64,000 nt of DNA from Lycocorax pyrrhopterus obiensis (Eukaryota; Chordata; Aves; Passeriformes; Paradisaeidae), in the NCBI GenBank assembly GCA_014706295.1, contig JACSVZ010000001.1:117332763-117396762 (forward strand), written 5' to 3'. The notes under the pieces are model-generated. The model saw nothing but the letters and a program-made list of their open reading frames with translations, was not told the DNA's origin and made no database searches. Position numbers and translations under genes: made by a program. This document shows positions 24,431 to 36,806 of this stretch, piece by piece (position 1 is the first letter of the stretch; every line of letters starts with the position of its first letter).

Positions 24431-25660
24431 GAAAAAGACAGCTGAAAAGGCTCTGTGAGGCACCAAGCGAAGCTCCCACCCTGGTTCCTCTCACTGCAAA
24501 GGCAGGCACTGTGGGAGCCCAGAATTCCAGGCTGCTCTCCACAGAAACTCAGGAAAAGTACAATGACAAAAAAATCTAAGATGAGTTTTAAAAATCCATT
24601 CCTAAATACAGTGTAATTGCATGAGGCACAACCAACAAGCCTAAAATCATTCCCTCTTCTCCATGAGCATCACAAACAGATCCATAAAAGCCCGAAATAG
24701 ATGGGAAAGGACAAAATGCAGCACCCACCCTCCCCTCCACACACACAGACACCTGAGCAGGAACAGGAGCCGCAGGGAGAGAAACCACACTGATACCATC
24801 AGCCCGGAGAGCCTCCCTTGGCCAAGAGCATGGACTCAATACTTACTGCTCCTGCTTCCAGAAATGGATTTAGAAAGTCTGCAGCACCTCACAATCACTG
24901 TTCCCATGACATCTCCAGCTGTCGAGGTGGAGAAAGCAGCCTATGAATGATTCAGCCCACTGCTGGTTAGCATTACATACAGAAATGAAAACAGGAAGCA
25001 AGACAACAGGCATTAATTATTCAAATTTAGCAACGTGCACCAGGAGGGAGGGGGGAAAAAAAGAAATAAAACAGAAAACACAAACCCACACATGCACTTA
25101 ACCTTGACTTTAAAGATGCATCATCTGCCAATGGCTATGAGCTTCTCAGAGCTGAATAACCAGCTCGCTTGTCCAAAAAGGGGGAGCAGGGTAGATTCCA
25201 TCTGCAAATACAATGGGAGCATTTTCCAAAGGCTCCAGGATGCCTAATTAGCACACACTGCACTTCTGAGATGCTGAAGTGCAGGTATCTGTTACACATT
25301 ATTCCTTTCCAAACAGCTTTGGAGAAAAAGAAAGAAGGGAGAATAGGAGTTGCAAATTTAAAAGTGAAACTCTCTCTGGGGAGATCTGGCCTAAAAATTT
25401 TTGATTTTTGTCTCTCTGAGTTAACTCCTCCATCCCTGCAGCCTCAGGGCAATATTCAGAAACCTGGAGTGAAGAGGGAAGGCAGCAATCAAGACCAATC
25501 ACTAAAGCATCTCAGTGCCCTCATTTTAGTGAAGGGAAGAGCAACAGCACAAGTCCTGAAGTGCACTGAGTAAATAGTGGGGCTGAAGCCCCAGAGGAGC
25601 AGGTTTAACAGCCTTTCCCAAGGCTTGCTACAGTCCAAGCCCTCCCCTTTGATCCCCCTT

Positions 25661-26002
25661 CGAGGAGACCTCACTGCAGGTACAACTTCCCCATGAGGGG
25701 AAGAGGAGGGGCAGCTCTGATCTCTGCTCTCTGTGACAGGGACAGGACCCAGGGAATGGCTGGAGCTGAGTCAGGACAGGTTTAGGTTGGATATCAGGGA
25801 AAGGTTCTTCCCCCAGAGGGTGCTGGGCACTGCCCAGGCTCCCCAGGGAATGGGCACAGCCCCGAGGCTGCCAGAGCTCCAGGAGCATTTGGACAGCGCT
25901 GCCAGGGATGCCCAGGGTGGGATTGCTGGGGGGTCTGTGCAGGGCCAGGGGCTGGACTGGATGGTCCTTGTGGGGCCCTTCCAGCCCAGGATATTCTGTG
26001 GT
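25661..26002 (+). mobile_element. CR1 LINE 3' end, third subfamily, near-complete
   Basis: It contains the 'cgaggagacctcactgcag', 'gggaaggttcttcccccaga' type and 'ggggctggactggatggtcc' blocks in order, and ends ggatattctgtgg. It is the best copy of this subfamily in the window. Confidence 0.88.
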
Positions 26003-26163
26003 TTTTAACAGCCCAGGGACAAGCAGCTTTAGTGCATTTCCAGCCACACCATGGACAGCCCTGAACACCCACCACAGTTTGCTCAGGATGCCTTGGGTCA
26101 GCACATCCAAGAGAAAGCCCAACGCACAGCCAAGGATGCTTTGATGGAGGCTTATGAATAATG

Positions 26164-26244
26164 AAATCACAGAGGCATTAAGGCTGGAGAAGCCCTCTAA
26201 GATAATGGAGTCCAGCCATTAACCCAGCACTGCCAGGTCCACCT
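26164..26244 (-). mobile_element. CR1 LINE 3'-end fragment, second subfamily
   Basis: It starts aaatcacagaggcattaagg and includes ccattaacccagcactgcca. It lies only 160 bp from the oppositely oriented copy to its left. Confidence 0.8.
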
Positions 26245-26779
26245 GGAATAAACTAACCCATGGAATCCTGAAGCCTCAGGAGACATCGGAGCAAAGCCAA
26301 GCACTTGGAAAGAGGCAGACACGCATTTTTCCCCAATAACTCCACCCCCTCCAGATGTGGAAGACACCTGTGGTCTCCTACAACATCTCCATCTGCCAAG
26401 GCACAGCCGGGAACATCCATCCAGTGGAAAACCTTGGCCTTCCACAAGGAGGGTCCCGTGGTTTCAGAGAGGCAAAACTGTGGGGAGAAGGAGGGGGAGA
26501 TGCTCCCCCCATATCTGGAGAGGCAGTAGGACACTCAACACCAAAGCAAGCCCTGAGCACACAGGCTCCCAGCTCCCAAAATGCAGCCCAAGGAAACTCA
26601 CCCCACTTGCAACGTAAATAAAAAATAGGGACTCATGGGGTGTTTGAGATGAATTTTTTAAGTTAACTCATTTTAAAAAGAGCTTTGATAGTTTCTACTG
26701 ATTTCCATATTAAAAGAAGTGTTTTTCCTCTTGCTGGTGACTCCTGGGATCACTGTTTATCAAGAATCTCTGTAAATTC

Positions 26780-26990
26780 AACATCTCCATCTCTACTAAA
26801 ACTTATATCAATCTAATTATGCTTAAAGCCTTGTTAAGCAAGTAATTTCCTATGCCAATTAGGTGAGAACATCCCTGATAATCAATTAGCCCTATTGATA
26901 TGCTTGTAAGCCTGCTTGTCAGTCGTTTCCCTAATTATACTGGAAAATCCCGATTTTCCTTAAACACTTTCTAAACAAATTAAGCTATTC
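26780..26990. promoter_or_regulatory. AT-rich segment dense in homeodomain core motifs
   Basis: Core sites occur as ctaattat, ccaattagg, ataatcaattagc and ctaattatac within about 150 bp, free of CR1 and simple repeats. Such clusters are common in conserved developmental enhancers, and GDPD5 is developmentally regulated in motor neurons. AT-rich DNA yields such motifs by chance, so this is only a candidate. Confidence 0.3.
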
Positions 26991-27018
26991 CACAGCAAAC
27001 TCTCAGTTCTGTGCACAG

Positions 27019-27039
27019 AAAAAAAAAAAAAAAAAAAAA
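27019..27039. repeat. Poly(A) run, 21 bp
   Basis: An A21 run at the right edge of the homeodomain-core-rich AT segment. Confidence 0.85.
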
Positions 27040-29959
27040 GAGAATTAGAAGAGAAATCTCTATTGCCCAGCCAGGGCTAAAATTATATAAATTTTCTAAA
27101 TTCTTGTGATTTTCATGGACTCTCCACTGGTTTTCATACACTTTTTTTTATTAATACACTGAACTCCTCCAAGCCAAAGTAATGCAATTTCATTTTCCCC
27201 GACTTGGAAAATGGAAATGGAAGAGGGTCAATATCCCCATCTGTTTAATAACAAGCTGTTACTGAGGGCTGTTTGCTCTGGCCACTCCCACGGGAGGAAA
27301 TCGAGATGCACACACACACACTGAGCAGCATTTTCCACGTTTTGCTGGCACAAACCCAAAGCAGCTCAACTTGCAAGATCCAAGATTTCATTTCAAGGCA
27401 GGAATGGGACACCCCAAAGCCATAAAACAGCCTCAGGTGATTCATTTTGGGGGTGGAGGATGCCCAGGCAACGACCCCCCCTTGACGACCCAGCAGGGTT
27501 ATTCTTCCCAAGGCATTGTTATTCCCCACTCTGGAAATTAGGGGGGGCTCAGAGGTCTCCCACCCACTTTTTCCAGGCTATAAACGTTCATTTTTACACT
27601 GATAATACTGCACAAATAAAAGCAGCAGATAGATCAAATCTCCAGTCAGCATCCTTTTTTTTTTCCCCCTGGCAAACAACCAGGAAAGATAAACCGCAGT
27701 GAAGTATCCCTTGCCACGTGCATACGGATATATGGAATCCTTTGGATGAGAACCCAGGCAGGAAAGCACAACGTCCTTGTCCTAAAAGCCGAGTGCTGCT
27801 GCCCCAGTGACAGTAGGGACAAAATACGAGTAGGGAGGGGAAAAACAAATTTAAAAACTGAAAGAAAGGTCTACAGGCCATGAGTTGGTCTAGCAGAGCA
27901 CTCAGAAGGGGAACATCACTGAGATCCCAAAAATCCACAGCTACATCCCAGCTCAGGGAGACAGCCTGCAGAGCCACTTTGATTGCCCAGAGTGGCAAGG
28001 GATGACCCAAATAGACACATCCCAAATAGGATGTGGCTGACGTGGAGCCCCTGTGGGTCTGACCTGTTGTTTATTGTTCTTAAATGTTTTCTGCAAAAAA
28101 AAATTACAGCTTTGAAACTAGGGCAGCATGTAGTTTGGGGGTTGTACACTTCCAGTTAATGAAAATTCAGACTTCAAAAGATAAATACTTCAAAGGGATT
28201 ACAAAAGAAAAACTTAGACTTTAATCTCCCTAAATAAATAAGCACAGGACAGACTAACGCCCTCTGCAACAGAGCTTCTTAATGTTTTCCACAAACTGAG
28301 GCAGGAGTGGGTGCCTGGAGTTTTGAAAGGGTGGAAGAAGAGGAACAGGGCACCGGAAAACCCTGTATAAACTTCTGGCAGAGCAGGAATTAAACACAAT
28401 CTCTGCTTTCTGCATAAGCCTTGCAGGTCAAGGTGTTGGCACAGCTCTGAAAACCCAAAATCTGCTGCAGATCCAAAAATACAAGGTGAGTCCACAGGCA
28501 GGTTCTGAAGTGACTCCAAGCAGCAGACAAAGCACAGGTGGGACATGAGGAAAAACATGGGACACTTCAGGTCCCCTCTGCCAAAGAATTTCTGACAACC
28601 TGAGTATAAAAAGAGCTTCATCTTCTGGGGGCTGGTGCAGAGATGGGCAACAACTCATGAATTTCTCATACCTTTAAGTCTAATGAGGCTCTTGGCTTTT
28701 AGAAGCAGCAAGGAGAAATGTTAAGCAGCCCAAAGTGCGTGAAATCATGTTTTTGGCAGAGAAAGTCAAACCTTTCCACCTCTCCAAGGGTGTGTCTGGT
28801 GGAGTCTCTTTGGGACAGCATTCCAGAAACATTCAGAGCAGGACAGGAACCCAGCAGTTCAACAGCTAAAAATCTAAAATAGCAGCTAAGGTGAGGTGAG
28901 ACACCACCAGGAGCCAGGCAGCGCTGCTGATCTTGGCAGAAGACAGGGAAGGTCAGGGAATCTGAGCCACAAACCCAAAGATGAATGCAGGAAAGCACCA
29001 AACAGGTCTGGGAGAAGTGGGAAGGGAAGGGAGTGTCTCAAGTAAGAGACCCCATGTTCAACCTCTGCTGTGTGAAGATCCTCTGACAGAGAATGTCCTG
29101 TGAGGTTGGTATGGTCTGGGTGATGACACCACATCAGCAGGGCTCAACAGAGACAGCCCAGAGAGAAAAAGACAGGAAAAGCCATCAGGGGAAAAATGAG
29201 AGGATAACTCAGGAAAGCACAGCTGGATACTGAAGAAAACCCATGCACCAACAAGGAATTTTAAAGTATTTAAAGAATTAAAAAGGTTACACAATATTTT
29301 TGCTCTCCACAGACTCCAGGAGCTTTGCCATCCTCACCAAGCTGCAAAGCAGAGGTTTGCACCAAGCCTTACCCACTACCAGCACGTTCTTGCTGAGGAA
29401 TTAAGTGGAAGCAGAGCTGGGTTTGAGCATGCACACCCTGACAAGCAGCTTCCTCTTCAGACAAGCATTCCTCCCTCTCCTGGTTTTCCTTTCCAGACAC
29501 AGCCCTGAAGAGTTGGCCACGGATTGTGTCAGCTGGCCCTGCAAGGGGCAGGTTCCACCTTCCTGCAAGGTGCCGGCAGCGGGAGCAGAGGCCAGTCCCA
29601 CACGTGGCTGCGGAGCTTCCCTCAGACACATTCCCTGCTGAAACCCTGGCTCCTGCCAGCAGGAAAAGAAAACTGCACCAACAACCCCTGAACACTCATC
29701 GGAGAGGGAGCCAAGCGCCTCCACACCCACCGCACACACTTCAGTGGAAACAGTCAGGGAGGGGGAAAAGGAAAACAAAACCAGCAAGACTCATTTTGCA
29801 ATCCATGCCCTGCACATCTGCTGTGCAACTGCTACCCAGAGAATTAGGCATGAATGTCTCTGGCTTAATGAGAGGTGGAAAGTCCTAGTTAAATGGATTA
29901 CAAGCTCTTTATTTCCTATGATTGATTCCTTCCATGTGGCTGCAAGAGACATTACTCAC

Positions 29960-29976
29960 AAAAAAAAAAAAAAAAA
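29960..29976. repeat. Poly(A) run, 17 bp
   Basis: An uninterrupted A17 after attactcac, about 60 bp left of a plus-oriented CR1 scrap. Confidence 0.85.
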
Positions 29977-30036
29977 CGTTCTTAAGCCGCAGAGGAGCTA
30001 AATAAATAAAGAAGAGAAAACCTGCTTTGCCTCCCT

Positions 30037-30107
30037 GAGTAACCTGGGATAGTGGAAGGTGTCCCTGCCCACAGCAGGGGGTGGAACTGGATGAGCTTTA
30101 AGGTCCA
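30037..30107 (+). mobile_element. CR1 LINE 3'-end fragment
   Basis: A 70-bp piece with the cctgggatagtggaaggtgt and ccctgcccacagcaggg blocks ends at aaggtcca. The final 'caacccaaaccattct' is missing. Confidence 0.85.
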
Positions 30108-31238
30108 TGAGGTAACTGATGAAGCCCAGGAGAGGTTCAAGAAGCAAAGTCAGCCCTTCATCACCTCCACTTCAGCTTTGTGATCGCTTGAAAAACAGGG
30201 AAGCAAAAACAATATTGGAAAAATGAGACGTATGCAGCCCCCATGCCCTCCTTACCCCTGTGGCACAGAAGATATTTGATTTCTGCCAGGGGAAGGGCTA
30301 ACATCCACTTTATCCCTCTTCTGTTCCAATGAAGCACAAGTTTGTCTCATGTTCCTAAAGCCTCCTTCCAGATATTACTGATTTTTTTCCAGTTCTGTAC
30401 CAATCAGTCAACGCAAGGAGACAGACAGGAGAGTTTCCCTGCCATGAGGGAAAGGAAAATTGCATCCAAGGAAACAAATGGGTAACAAGAGACAGGTCAC
30501 AACCCCCCATTCCAGAGTCACAGCTCCAGGTAAATGCCTGACCATGATTCCTGTATCCTGTCAAAAGCTGGTGTTGATCTTTAGGAAGACGTGAGTAAGG
30601 GCAAAGGGATTTCACTCTGTTTGCTGCAGCAGAAATCTTTCAGGAGAAAGGAATTTTCTCAATTGACCTAGCAAGCAGTTGCATCACTCTTAAACACTCC
30701 TTGCTTTCCAAAAAACATCTCCAAATGCCAGCTAAGGTCACCCTGACACACGAAGGGACGGGAGAGAGGGTGAAGTCAGGAAGGGAACCGCCCCTCCATC
30801 CACAGGGTCACTCCCAGAGTTAGCAGAGGAGGCTGACAGGCATTTCCAGCTCCTGCCTGCAGAGTCCTGCTCTAATACAAGCACAGAAACAAGGCTCCAT
30901 CTGCCACTTACATCAGCTCCTATCTTGTTTTCCTTATGGAAAGGCCCAGTCATGAGGGATTCATAAACTCATTTGCTGATGCAAACCCAAGGCCTATTAG
31001 CCCAAGTGCTTTCAATCATTTTTGAGAACTTTTAATAGGATGAGCATTGATTCTCTGAGCATTAACCCACTGTGTCCCAGGGCCCTTTCCAGCACCAGTG
31101 ACACTCTTCCAGAGGGTCATCACTGGCACATTATCAGCAAAATGATATTTTCAATATAATCAGTGTTAGAGTGAAACAGGGACACCTGCAGACATCTGTC
31201 TTCAAATTGAGATGGTCATCTTCCCTCACAGGCTGCCT

Positions 31239-31370
31239 CATCCTTGGAATTGTTCAAGGTTGGACAGGGTTTGGAACAACCTGGGCTAGTGGAAGATGTC
31301 CCTGCCCATGGCAGGGGGTGGAACTGGATGGGCTTTTAAGGTCCCCTCCAACCCAAAGCATTCAGGGATT
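31239..31370 (+). mobile_element. CR1 LINE 3' end
   Basis: It runs from a diverged 'ccttggaattgttcaaggtt' block to cccaaagcattcagggat, with the 'ccctgcccatggcaggggg' block intact. Confidence 0.88.
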
Positions 31371-31676
31371 GATATCAAAGGCATCCAAAACAAACCTTTG
31401 GGGGGGGGTCAGGATGAGCCTGGGGGCTGGAGATGCTGGCACAAAGCTCTCTCCATCTGGGATTCCTGAAACACCAATCCCAGTGAGGTCGTTATTTATG
31501 ACCCTCAGCCCCGGAGAACACGACCCCGAGGCAAGACCCCCAAGGGTCCATTAATACACAGCAGTTTGGTGGGAATTGCTTCCAGCCCAGAGCAGTTCAT
31601 CCAAACATCTGGAGCAGCTAAATCCCACAGGAGCCCAGAGGCCAGGATGCAACAGCATTTCTCTCTCCTCTACACC

Positions 31677-31698
31677 ACTCTAAGCTTACTCTAAGCTT
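31677..31698. repeat. 11-bp tandem duplication
   Basis: The unit actctaagctt is repeated exactly twice head to tail. It is followed by a second imperfect repeat of ctaggaaaa at the same 11-bp period. Confidence 0.7.
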
Positions 31699-33034
31699 TC
31701 TAGGAAAAGGCCTAGGAAAAAAGGACAAGTTGGGAGTTCATTTTTTTTAAGTAGCTCTGCGATGCTGGAGGAGCAAAACAAAAACAAGTACCCAAGAGAT
31801 TTGGAGCAGGGCAGGGTGCTCAGCAGCACACACTCAACACCAGCTCCACAAACATCCCTAGGTCAGCAAGGCTGACCACAGGGAACACATCCACTCACCA
31901 CAGTGACCTTCCCTGTCCATCCCAGAAACACATCCATGGCACCAAAACACCAGGACACTGCTCAAGGCACACCTCTGAGCACCACACAAGAAAAAAATTC
32001 AATGAAAAGGCTTCCTGCACATCTTTTGATGAGGCAGCCCTAGGCAAGCATGAGAAAAGTGCAATTTTCAAGGCCACATGTGCTCTGAAGACAGAATGCC
32101 CTGCCCAGGTGGGTCAGGCATCTCCCACCTGGAATACAGACCAAACAGCAGCCACATCCCAGGGAAGCAGAGAAGGGCTTTCCAGAGAACACAACTCCCA
32201 CAGAAAAGCTGTTATTACTATTATTATGTTCATTATTATCATATCCATTTATTTAAGAGGTTCCCAGGAAAATTAGCCCATGGAACTTGAAAGGGCAAGC
32301 CAGCTGCACACAAACACAGCATTTCCAGGATTAAACAGTTTTTATCCCACTTCCAGAAAGCCACTCCAGATTTCCCTCTTAAATCCAGTCAGATTAGGAG
32401 CCTGCCTTGAGAGCAACTACTGTCTGGGTAGGAGACAAGCAGCTTTCCTTCCACGAGCCAAAATATCTTAATTTCCAGCTTATTCTCCTACCAAAACACA
32501 GTGTGATTGCATAAGTACCTCTGTTCCTGTTCCTTGCTTTCTCCTACCTTTCCTTCCCTCCCCAGGCAGCGATTCCCTGGAGCTTCAGCCTCTTCCAGCC
32601 CAGCTGGAACGCTCTCCAAGAGTTGCTGCTGGGTGGGAAAAGATCAAATAAACCTCCCCCTAAAAGGAAGAGCAGCTCTAGCCCAGTCTGCTGTCAAAGA
32701 CTAATCAGCAAGCACAGTTGGAGAGGGGAAAGAATGGAAGTGGGAAGATTAAAGATTTGAAATAAGTCCCAAAGCAACCAGACCACGCTTGCTCTTGAGT
32801 CAGTATTTTTTGGGTAAGTAGGAAAACATTGAGAGCATTGAATAATTGACTTCACACTGAATAATTTGCTGGCCAAGCCAGTTCCTGCCACTGTTTTAAA
32901 CAGACTGAAAAGGTCCTGAAAAATATTGGGATATTCATCAAATTAAGAGAAAGCACCAAGTACCCAAAAAATGATCACTGCCAGTGGGAAATTGCAGCAA
33001 GGAATTTCAGGATTAGGCTTTATAAGCATTAGAA

Positions 33035-33120
33035 GCAAATAAAACAAACCAAACTAAACCAACAAACAAAAAAAAAAGAAAACCCCAAAAACCCTAAAAA
33101 ACCCCAAAGGAAACAAAAAA
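33035..33120. repeat. A/C-rich low-complexity tract
   Basis: It contains irregular AAAC, CCAA and AACCCC units with several A runs and no strict period. Confidence 0.8.
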
Positions 33121-33577
33121 GATCACCAGCAATACCCTTCTTTTTGCTGGAATGGTTCTTACACATTACTGAAACTCAAGGGCAAATCAACATCAAAATT
33201 GCTGTTCCCTGGATGAGCACACCAGGGTTCCAAGCCACCAGAATCCAGACTGGATAAACCAGAATTCCAGAGGAAAAGAGCTGGCCAGGAAAGAAAGAAA
33301 ATGAAAGGTAGAGGAGTGGAGGAGTTTTGTTCCCTGCAAAAGTGTGAACTTCCAGACTAGCAAAGCATACACGGGAGCAGGAAACAGAAGGAATCTCTCT
33401 GTGCCATACAAAAGCAAAAGGAAATGGCACAACAAACCAGCAGGTGAATCTGCCACAGGGAAGGGGGAAAAAGGGAAAGACAATTGGGAAGAGGGGGAGA
33501 GTCAAGTCTTGGTTCCCAAATCTGGCAGCGTAGCTCTCTGCCCGTGTTTTAGGAGTCGTTTTCAACTGCAAAGAGGA

Positions 33578-33715
33578 ATCCATGGATGTGTCCAAGGCCC
33601 AACTGGACTTGGAGCAAGTGGAAGGAGCCAAAACTGATCTAGTTCCAACCCCGTGGCAGGGGGGCTGCAACAAGACAGTTTTAAGGTCTCTTCCAGCCCA
33701 CCCCATTCCATGATC
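33578..33715 (+). mobile_element. CR1 LINE 3' end, diverged
   Basis: It keeps ggatgtgtccaaggccc and ggtctcttccagcccacccc, ending ccattccatgatcc. The middle is rearranged. A 245-codon minus-strand open frame that crosses it is not a gene. Confidence 0.78.
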
Positions 33716-34657
33716 CTCTGGATCTGAGCATTCATTCTGCTTCACCCCTGCAGCAGTGCCAGGCCTCCAGCTCCCCCTGCATACATGGGATGGGAGCATC
33801 CTGGTCCAGGTGAGGCATGGCCAGAACTTGAGGAGGGTTTTTTTTTTGTCCTCCCCAGCCAGGACACAATTTATAAACAGCACAGGTATCCTCACATCAA
33901 GATTAGGGCCCAAGGCTGGGGTTTGTCAGGCTCAGGGCTCATGTGACTCCTCTGAATGTCTGTCAATCTCCAGATTATTACCTCCAGCAGGTCCTCCTTC
34001 ATTCCCCGGAGCCCGATCCTATTTTTGGATTCTCTGGGCTTATCAGCAATCTTTCACTAGTGTGCTTTTTTTATTTCCCCTCCCCACCTCAGCTCACTCC
34101 TAAGCTGGTTTAGAACAGTTATGTAAGAGTCCTCCAGGGTTACAAGGGGAAAGAAGCACTTTCCTCCCTGACCTCAATCCTGGCATTATCAGCACCTCTT
34201 CCAGACCTTTACCAACCCCAGCCTTACTGAAACTCCTTATTCCATGGCAGAAACCAAACACTTCACCTTCCAAACTCAGTATTGGAGGCGCTAGGCCACA
34301 GAGCACTTTCCTAGGCAGGCTGTGATGGTTTCTCCTGAAAAGGCGCTGAATGAAGGCACCGAGAAACCCCCCTGAAACAATGTCTTACTTTGTCCAGTAC
34401 AGCTCTTCAGCCAGGAAAGCTGGGAAGAAACAAATCCATGGATCCTCAAGGCAGCAAGAATCAGGCCAATAAACCCTAAGGATGGATGAGACAGAAGATG
34501 CCTCACTCATGGGAAAAAAGCCATTTTAATCTCTGTGCCAACCAGAGCCAATGGAGTTAGACTGGTTGCCTTCCTTGGCTCTAAGCCCACAGGTAAGAGA
34601 CATGACTCAAGCTTTCCATGTTCTCCCTGCCCTTTCCAGCTCAATAAAAAGCTGTAA

Positions 34658-34713
34658 AGAGATAAAAATAAAGGAATAAAAAGAAATCCAGTGATTTTAT
34701 TATTTTTATCTCT
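34658..34713. repeat. AT-rich inverted repeat
   Basis: The arms agagataaaaataa (34658-34671) and ttatttttatctct (34700-34713) are perfect reverse complements over 14 bp with a 28-bp loop. It is low-complexity DNA and probably has no function. Confidence 0.8.
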
Positions 34714-35709
34714 CAGGGGGAGAAAAGAAAATGATGCAACTGCTAGAAGACACCTTTTCCAACCAATTATTGATTTAATTTTGTATATTTTTGTGATTTC
34801 TGTTGGGAATTGCCTATCAGTCAAAATAAAAAAACCCACAGACTCAGAGCCCTTGGCTCACACTCTCTTAATACAGACTGGGGCTGTGGTGGCTCCTGCT
34901 CATCCTCCATCCAGTGCTTCTGTAGTCAGCCTGCCCATCCTTCAACGTCACACCAGGCTCTGGCAATCCACAGGATCCAGCAGCCAAGGTTTCTCCATCA
35001 GCTTGCTCTTCAGACAATTCCAGAGCTGACCTGAGCAGCTGGTTGGGCTGCTGAGCTCCCTCCCAAGCTGAACTATTTGTTATGTGATTTTTTTATAAGC
35101 AGGAATCACTTTCTTCAAGGAATGTAAGGAAGGGACTGGAAAGAGGACCCAGCAGGAATTTTGTATTTTACCCCTCTCCTTCCAGTAGAGAAACTAAGCC
35201 TTTTTTCAAGTTTTAAAGCAACCTGGGGTTTACAGCCAATATCTAAACTCCAACAGAGCGAGGCTGCTCAGGTTGGAAATCTCTTTTTTTTTCTGGTGTT
35301 GGACTCCAACACCAGCAGAAACCCCTCAAGCCAGCAATGCTGGCAAAACTGCTGCAAGTCATCATCCTCTCCTCTTTAATCCTGGCTATTCACTTCCAGC
35401 TTTCCAAGGAATCTTACATATTCCAGCAAGCTGGGGGTTTGGGCCATGCTGCTTTCCAAGAAGGTTCATTTCTCTCTTTAGCAACTGCAAGCTTCTGAGG
35501 AGCCTGTGAGACTTCAGTTCAAGCCCTCATCCCTTAGCTTGGATCATGCTCAGCAGTACTTAAAAGAGGGTTAGAACATGTTCACTGAGCTAAAAACGAA
35601 CACACTGTCCCAGCATTTCCAGTAAAACCCACTTGAATTCCAGGTATTCTCAAATGCAGCTGTTTGCTGTTCAATCTTCTGCCAAGCCCTTGAGAATGTC
35701 AAGTTTTCT

Positions 35710-35711
<2 letters not shown>

Positions 35712-35748
<37 letters not shown>
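35712..35748. repeat. Poly(T) run, 37 bp
   Basis: This is the longest homopolymer in the window. Read on the minus strand it is A37, lying about 180 bp downstream of the compact CpG cluster. No polyadenylation signal or target-site duplication is evident, so a processed retrocopy is not supported. Confidence 0.9.
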
Positions 35749-35749
<1 letters not shown>

Positions 35750-35883
35750 GTGCCAGTTCATATGGACTGACTGAAGCCCCAAAAAACCTTCCCTTTTTGT
35801 TCTGGCAGGCAGCTGACACCACCTGCTTGCAGCAGCAAGGCTGAGTTTCTATTCCAGGGACATTGCCCAAGTGCTTTCCTCAC

Positions 35884-36000
35884 ACACCGCCCATGCTTGG
35901 GTCCCCAAATCTGTTGGGCTTCACAAAATCCCCGCGGAGCGAGGACGCGGAGGCGGCTCCGTGTCTCGTCTCGCTCTCTCAGGAGGCTGTTTCACAGCTT
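35884..36000 (-). promoter_or_regulatory. Compact CpG cluster, possible alternative 5' exon
   Basis: Nine CpGs fall in about 43 bp (35932-35974) inside an otherwise CpG-poor intron. On the minus strand a GTGAGG donor-like motif lies about 50 bp downstream at 35883-35878. The segment is short for a CpG island. It may be a small promoter, an alternative 5' UTR exon or a chance cluster. Confidence 0.3.
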
Positions 36001-36362
36001 AAGGACATTCTCTCCCCCACACCAGATCATCCTTGCCACCCAACACCTGCTCAGCCCCCCAGGTGCGAAGCCACAGCTCACCCCAGCTCCAGAGCCCTCT
36101 CCCTGCAGCAGGTGGCTCAGGTTTTGTGGGGATTTGAGCGTGATTCCTCTTAAATCTCTCCTTCAGCTCAACAAAGGCATTTTAAACACGAGATTCTGAA
36201 TGTTTTCTCCTCAACTAATGTGGCTGATGCCAGCCCTGCATCCAGCCAACACCACGGAACAGCTGCTGGAGGTCGCATCATGAAGTCACTGCACAGGGAG
36301 TTCCCTACCACGTGCTAGAGGAAAGTCCAGCAGTCCCAGTATTGCAGGAGAGGTCAAAACAC

Positions 36363-36806
36363 AGCTGGAAGAGGTACAGAGGAGGCCATGGAGATGCTCC
36401 AGGGGCTGGAGCCAGGCTGGGAGAGCTGGGGGTGCTCACCTGGAGAGGAGAAGGCTCCAGGGAGAGCTCAGAGCCCCTTCCAGGGCCTAAAGAGGCTCCA
36501 GGAGAGCTGGAGAGGAACTTGGGACAAGGGATGGAGGGACAGGACACAGGGAATGGCTTCCCACAGCCAGAGGGCAGGGATAGATGGGATTTTGGTAAGG
36601 AATTGTTCCCTGGGAGGGTGGGCAGGCCCTGGCACAGGGTGCCCAGAGAAGCTGTGGCTGCCCCTGGATCCCTGGCAGTGTCCAAGGCCAGGCTGGACAT
36701 TGGGGCTGGGAGCAGCCTGGGACAGTGGAAGGGGTCCCTGTCCATGGCAGGGGGGTTGGAGTGAGATGATCTTGAAGGTCCCTTCCAACCCAAACCCTCC
36801 TATGAA
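36363..36806 (+). mobile_element. CR1 LINE, long 3' copy
   Basis: About 444 bp are continuous from the 'gaggtacagaggaggcc' block to cccaaaccctcctatgaatg. It is one of the two longest CR1 copies here. A 235-codon plus-strand open frame runs through it but encodes no CR1 protein. Confidence 0.95.

Larger units (their letters stand above)
26245..30036. other. Unique intronic DNA without CR1
   Basis: This 3.8-kb stretch is one of the longer CR1-free parts of the 5' intron. It includes the homeodomain-core-rich segment, the A21 and A17 runs and a short (CA)n near 27308. No exon is supported. Confidence 0.5.
31371..36362. other. Unique intronic DNA with one diverged CR1
   Basis: It holds the CR1 at 33578-33715, the A/C-rich tract, the AT inverted repeat, the T37 run and the compact CpG cluster. 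An ATT-rich patch lies at 32213-32250. Confidence 0.5.

Noticed and set aside
33176..33913. 245-codon minus-strand open frame, the longest in the window
   Set aside because: It crosses a diverged CR1 3' end (33578-33715) and low-complexity DNA. There is no domain, no conserved start and no splice support.
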